This document shows positions 60,601-64,000 of a DNA stretch of 64,000 nucleotides, piece after piece; within the stretch, counting starts at the first letter, position 1; every line of letters begins with the position of its first letter. A program made the position numbers and the translations under genes. This DNA is from Seleniibacterium sp963677135 (lineage in GTDB: Bacteria; Desulfobacterota; Desulfuromonadia; Desulfuromonadales; Geopsychrobacteraceae): the NCBI GenBank assembly GCA_963677135.2, contig CAXXLS010000009.1, positions 248,001 to 312,000 on the forward strand, written 5' to 3'. The notes beneath the pieces are model-generated. The model was given only the letters and a program-made list of their open reading frames with translations, ran no database searches and was not told the origin of the DNA.

Positions 60601-61353
60601 TCACTTAAAAAGAGCAATTCTGCTGAAATCCTCAACCTTCAGACTGGCGCCACCGACCAGGGCGCCGTCGACATTGGGCTGGGCCATCAATTCATCGATA
60701 TTGTCCGGTTTGACGCTGCCGCCGTAGAGGATGCGGATCTGTTGCGATACGGTCCGACCGTAAAGGGTGCAGAGGATGTCGCGGATAAACTGGTGAACCT
60801 CTTCGGCCTGGGCGCTGGTGGCGGTTTTCCCGGTGCCGATCGCCCAGACCGGCTCATAGGCGATGACGATGTCAAGGCCATGCTGCGGGTCGATATTCTC
60901 AAGAGCATCAATGGTCTGCCGTTTCAGGATAGCGAACATCCGCCCGCTTTCCCGTTCCTCCAGGGTTTCGCCGATACACAGAATCGGCAGCATCCCCGCT
61001 GCGAGCAGGGTTTTCATTTTGGCATTGATGAAAGCATCGGTTTCGGCAAACAGCCGGCGTCTTTCCGAATGACCGACCAGGCAGTAACGACAGCCGACAT
61101 CCTTCAGCTGCAGGGGGGATATCTCGCCGGTATAGGCACCGCTGTCCGCCGGATAGCAATTTTGAGCGGCCAGGGAGATGGTGCTGTCTGCCAGGACCTC
61201 CGCGACACTGGTCAGGGCGGTCAACGCCGGTGCCACGACCAGGTCGATACCGGTAAGATCGGCAAGGCGGTGTTTCAGGCCGGTCGCCAGGGCCAGGGCG
61301 TCGGCCCGGGTCTTATTCATTTTCCAGTTGCCGACGATCATCGGTTTACGCAT
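60601..61353 (-). CDS. tpiA: Triosephosphate isomerase
   Basis: 250 residues. MIVGNWKMNKT begins the barrel; the catalytic histidine is in VGHSERR, the glutamate in AYEPVWAIGTG, and the phosphate-binding loop is ILYGGSVKPDN and DGALVGGAS. It interconverts dihydroxyacetone phosphate and glyceraldehyde 3-phosphate, linking the glycerol genes to glycolysis. A purine-rich site precedes the ATG. Confidence 0.97.
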   Translation of the reverse strand: MRKPMIVGNWKMNKTRADALALATGLKHRLADLTGIDLVVAPALTALTSVAEVLADSTISLAAQNCYPADSGAYTGEISPLQLKDVGCRYCLVGHSERRRLFAETDAFINAKMKTLLAAGMLPILCIGETLEERESGRMFAILKRQTIDALENIDPQHGLDIVIAYEPVWAIGTGKTATSAQAEEVHQFIRDILCTLYGRTVSQQIRILYGGSVKPDNIDELMAQPNVDGALVGGASLKVEDFSRIALFK

Positions 61354-61403
61354 AACGTCTCCTCCTGTTGGGCGCTCTGATTAAAAGCTTTTATAGATTA
61401 CAT

Positions 61404-61555
61404 TGTCAACGCAGAGGCGCTGAGTGGTGGAGTTCGCTGAGAGAATCTTTTAACCGGGGGTAAACCCAAAAATCGGGGTTTAGAATTTTGTGCCTGTGTG
61501 GCCGCAAAAAAGCTCCCCTGCGGTCTCTCTGTCTTAACGCCTCTGCGTTGAAACC
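61404..61555. mobile_element. MITE-like element with 13-bp terminal inverted repeats
   Basis: CAACGCAGAGGCG (61407-61419) and CGCCTCTGCGTTG (61538-61550) are perfect inverted copies about 118 bases apart. Between them are small stems (AAACCC/GGGTTT, CCGCA/TGCGG) and no frame. Repeats ending in CTCTGCGTTG are common intergenic elements in Geobacter-type and other genomes as I recall them. It lies between tpiA and gap, where pgk is usually found. Confidence 0.55.
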
Positions 61556-61565
61556 ATCCAGCCGA

Positions 61566-62558
<993 letters not shown>

Positions 62559-62637
62559 GACGGGATCTCCTTGAAAAGTCTAAACTGGTTACCTTCTGTT
62601 AGTAAAAAATGGCGAGTCATCGGGGCAGCTCAGGAGT

Positions 62638-64000
62638 TCAGACCGCGGCTTCAAGACGATGAGCTTTCATCAGGTTGGTCGGGCAGGACTGAGCAGAGGG
62701 GCTCCCCATGGTGATGACGGCGATGTCTCCCGGACTGAGGACCCCGGCCCGGACCGCCACGGCACTGACCGCATTGATCTGGGCTTCGGTACTCCCCTCA
62801 TGGTTGACCAGCAGGGAATGCACGGTCGAATACAGGGCCAGTCGCCGCTGGACCTTCACCGATGGGGTGATGGCGTAGATCGGCAGGGCTGGCCGAAATT
62901 TCGCGACCAGGGCCGCGGTACTGCCCGACTGGGTGAACGCCAGGATCGCCCTGGCCTGAATGTTTTCCGCCAGCCGGCAGGCGGCCTGGCCGATGCCCTC
63001 GCAGAGGAGGTTCTCCCCTTCCGCGGAGGTCAGGTTAGCCGGGACGCTTGTCCGCAGCTGGGGCTCTCCTTCCACATCCCGGGCGACCCGGTCCATCAGG
63101 GCCACTGCCTGGGCGGGGTACTTTCCTGCGGCGGTCTCAGCGGAGAGCATGACGGCATCGGTGCCGTCGAGAATAGCATTGGCGACATCGGAGACCTCGG
63201 CGCGAGTCGGACGCGGGTTGTCGATCATACTTTCCAGCATCTGGGTTGCGGTAATCACCGGTTTGCCGGAGCGGTTGCATTTGCGGATGATCTGCTTCTG
63301 GATCAGGGGGACCTGTTCAGCGTTCATTTCCACCCCCAGGTCTCCCCGGGCCACCATGATTCCGTCAGTTACCTGGAGAATGGCATCGAAATTGTCGACG
63401 GCCTGGGGTTTTTCGATTTTGGAAATCACCGGGATGTCGGATCCGGCCTGTTTGATCAGGTCCTTCAGTTCCTGGACATCGCTGGCCCGGCGGACAAAAG
63501 AAAGAGCAATGTAATCGATCTCTTCAGCGATGCAGAATTGCAGATCACTGCGGTCTTTCTCCGTGAGGCAGGGGGCGGCTACCGCGGCTCCCGGCAGGTT
63601 GATCCCTTTGCGGTTCTTGAGGAGACCGCCGTATCTGACCTCGCAGCGGACCTCATCCTCGCCGGTTTCGAGAACCGTCAGTTCCATCATGCCGTCATCG
63701 AGGAGAATCCTTTCGCCGGGGACGACGCATTGCGGCAGTTGCGGATAGCCGGTCGGAATCAGGGAGCCCTCACCTCTGATCTGACGGGTGGTGATGGTGA
63801 CCTGCTGGCCTGGCTCGAGGGGGATGGCGTCCTCCCTGAACTGGCCGACCCGGATCTTGGGTCCCTGGAGATCGCCGAGTATCGCGATGGGGAGCGCCTT
63901 CCGGGCCGAGATGTCGCGAATGCGCCTGATGATGGCGCGCTTGTCATCGTGATCTCCGTGGGAAAAATTCAGACGAAACACGTTGACTCCGTTTGTCATC
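62638..64000 (-). CDS. pyk: Pyruvate kinase (5' end beyond the window)
   Basis: At least 453 residues. The barrel motifs NVFRLNFSHG, LGDLQGPKIRVG, SKIEKPQAV, MVARGDLGVE and the ESMIDNPRPTRAEVSDVANAI substrate loop are present. The C-terminal domain has FTQSGSTAAL, but it ends soon after GDIAVITMGSP. The start codon is probably further right: typical proteins have about 20-30 residues before NVFRLNFSHG. It makes pyruvate, the substrate of the 5S subunit above. Confidence 0.95.
   Translation of the reverse strand, partial: MTNGVNVFRLNFSHGDHDDKRAIIRRIRDISARKALPIAILGDLQGPKIRVGQFREDAIPLEPGQQVTITTRQIRGEGSLIPTGYPQLPQCVVPGERILLDDGMMELTVLETGEDEVRCEVRYGGLLKNRKGINLPGAAVAAPCLTEKDRSDLQFCIAEEIDYIALSFVRRASDVQELKDLIKQAGSDIPVISKIEKPQAVDNFDAILQVTDGIMVARGDLGVEMNAEQVPLIQKQIIRKCNRSGKPVITATQMLESMIDNPRPTRAEVSDVANAILDGTDAVMLSAETAAGKYPAQAVALMDRVARDVEGEPQLRTSVPANLTSAEGENLLCEGIGQAACRLAENIQARAILAFTQSGSTAALVAKFRPALPIYAITPSVKVQRRLALYSTVHSLLVNHEGSTEAQINAVSAVAVRAGVLSPGDIAVITMGSPSAQSCPTNLMKAHRLEAAV

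Overview
The window looks like chromosomal DNA of a GC-rich, Gram-negative anaerobe of the Desulfuromonadales type (Geobacter/Desulfuromonas/Pelobacter relatives). The signs are an outer-membrane Tol-Pal system, a fused 5S/biotin-carrier transcarboxylase with its 12S partner, a PHP-glycosyltransferase fusion, a UGA-encoded (selenocysteine) AhpD-like protein, and many PAS/HD-GYP/GGDEF signalling proteins. The assignment rests on gene content and protein style only; no rRNA or tRNA is present to confirm it.

Layout. 1-5.8 kb: end of an unknown gene, a SAM methyltransferase, a secreted HExxH peptidase, then on the minus strand a PHP-glycosyltransferase fusion and a radical SAM/SPASM protein. 5.9-7.8 kb: four tandem copies of a roughly 460-bp non-coding repeat with a covarying hairpin. 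8-10.3 kb: cysK and a trans-sulfuration enzyme. 10.3-17.6 kb: a lone PhnG-like gene and the pstSCAB-phoU phosphate operon behind a leader with Pho-box-like repeats and mutually exclusive hairpins. 17.9-20.3 kb: PBP1A. 20.6-22 kb: queC and folE2, which together carry three single-base indels. 22.1-28.1 kb: a DUF2064 transferase and tolQRAB-pal-cpoB. 28.3-32.3 kb: a CBS-antiporter, an MBL hydrolase and a DisA_N-like protein with an altered ATP-binding motif. 32.3-37.8 kb: an HD-GYP response regulator and two sensor kinases. 38.3-40.1 kb: two tiny paralogous membrane proteins behind a likely sigma-54 promoter, and a permease split into two genes. 40.2-47.6 kb: an rRNA/tRNA methyltransferase, a diguanylate cyclase/dehydrogenase/YkgJ operon, a second tandem repeat, a U32 protein and DsbC. 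47.9-51.2 kb: two envelope proteins with a shared C-terminal module, an AEC transporter and a short RlmN-like enzyme. 51.3-55.5 kb: a candidate small RNA, the selenoprotein, glpR, glpF and glpK. 55.9-59.8 kb: transcarboxylase genes. 60.6-64 kb: tpiA, a MITE-like element, gap and the start of pyk.

The most novel items are (i) the short selenoprotein at 51390-51653 with a CxxU site and a SECIS stem with a GGUC loop, and (ii) directly convergent with it, a near-consensus promoter that can only make a transcript of about 65-70 nt built from two perfect or near-perfect hairpins, with a C-rich loop and an intrinsic terminator (51325-51395). The tandem repeats, the altered DisA domain, the lone PhnG and the damaged queC/folE2 pair also deserve a second look.

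Functional links. Phosphate uptake (pst-phoU), glycerol uptake and phosphorylation (glpFK under GlpR) and lower glycolysis (tpiA, gap, pyk) feed the transcarboxylase step between pyruvate and methylmalonyl-CoA. Several c-di-nucleotide proteins (GGDEF, HD-GYP, DisA-like) and PAS/Cache kinases indicate extensive sensing.
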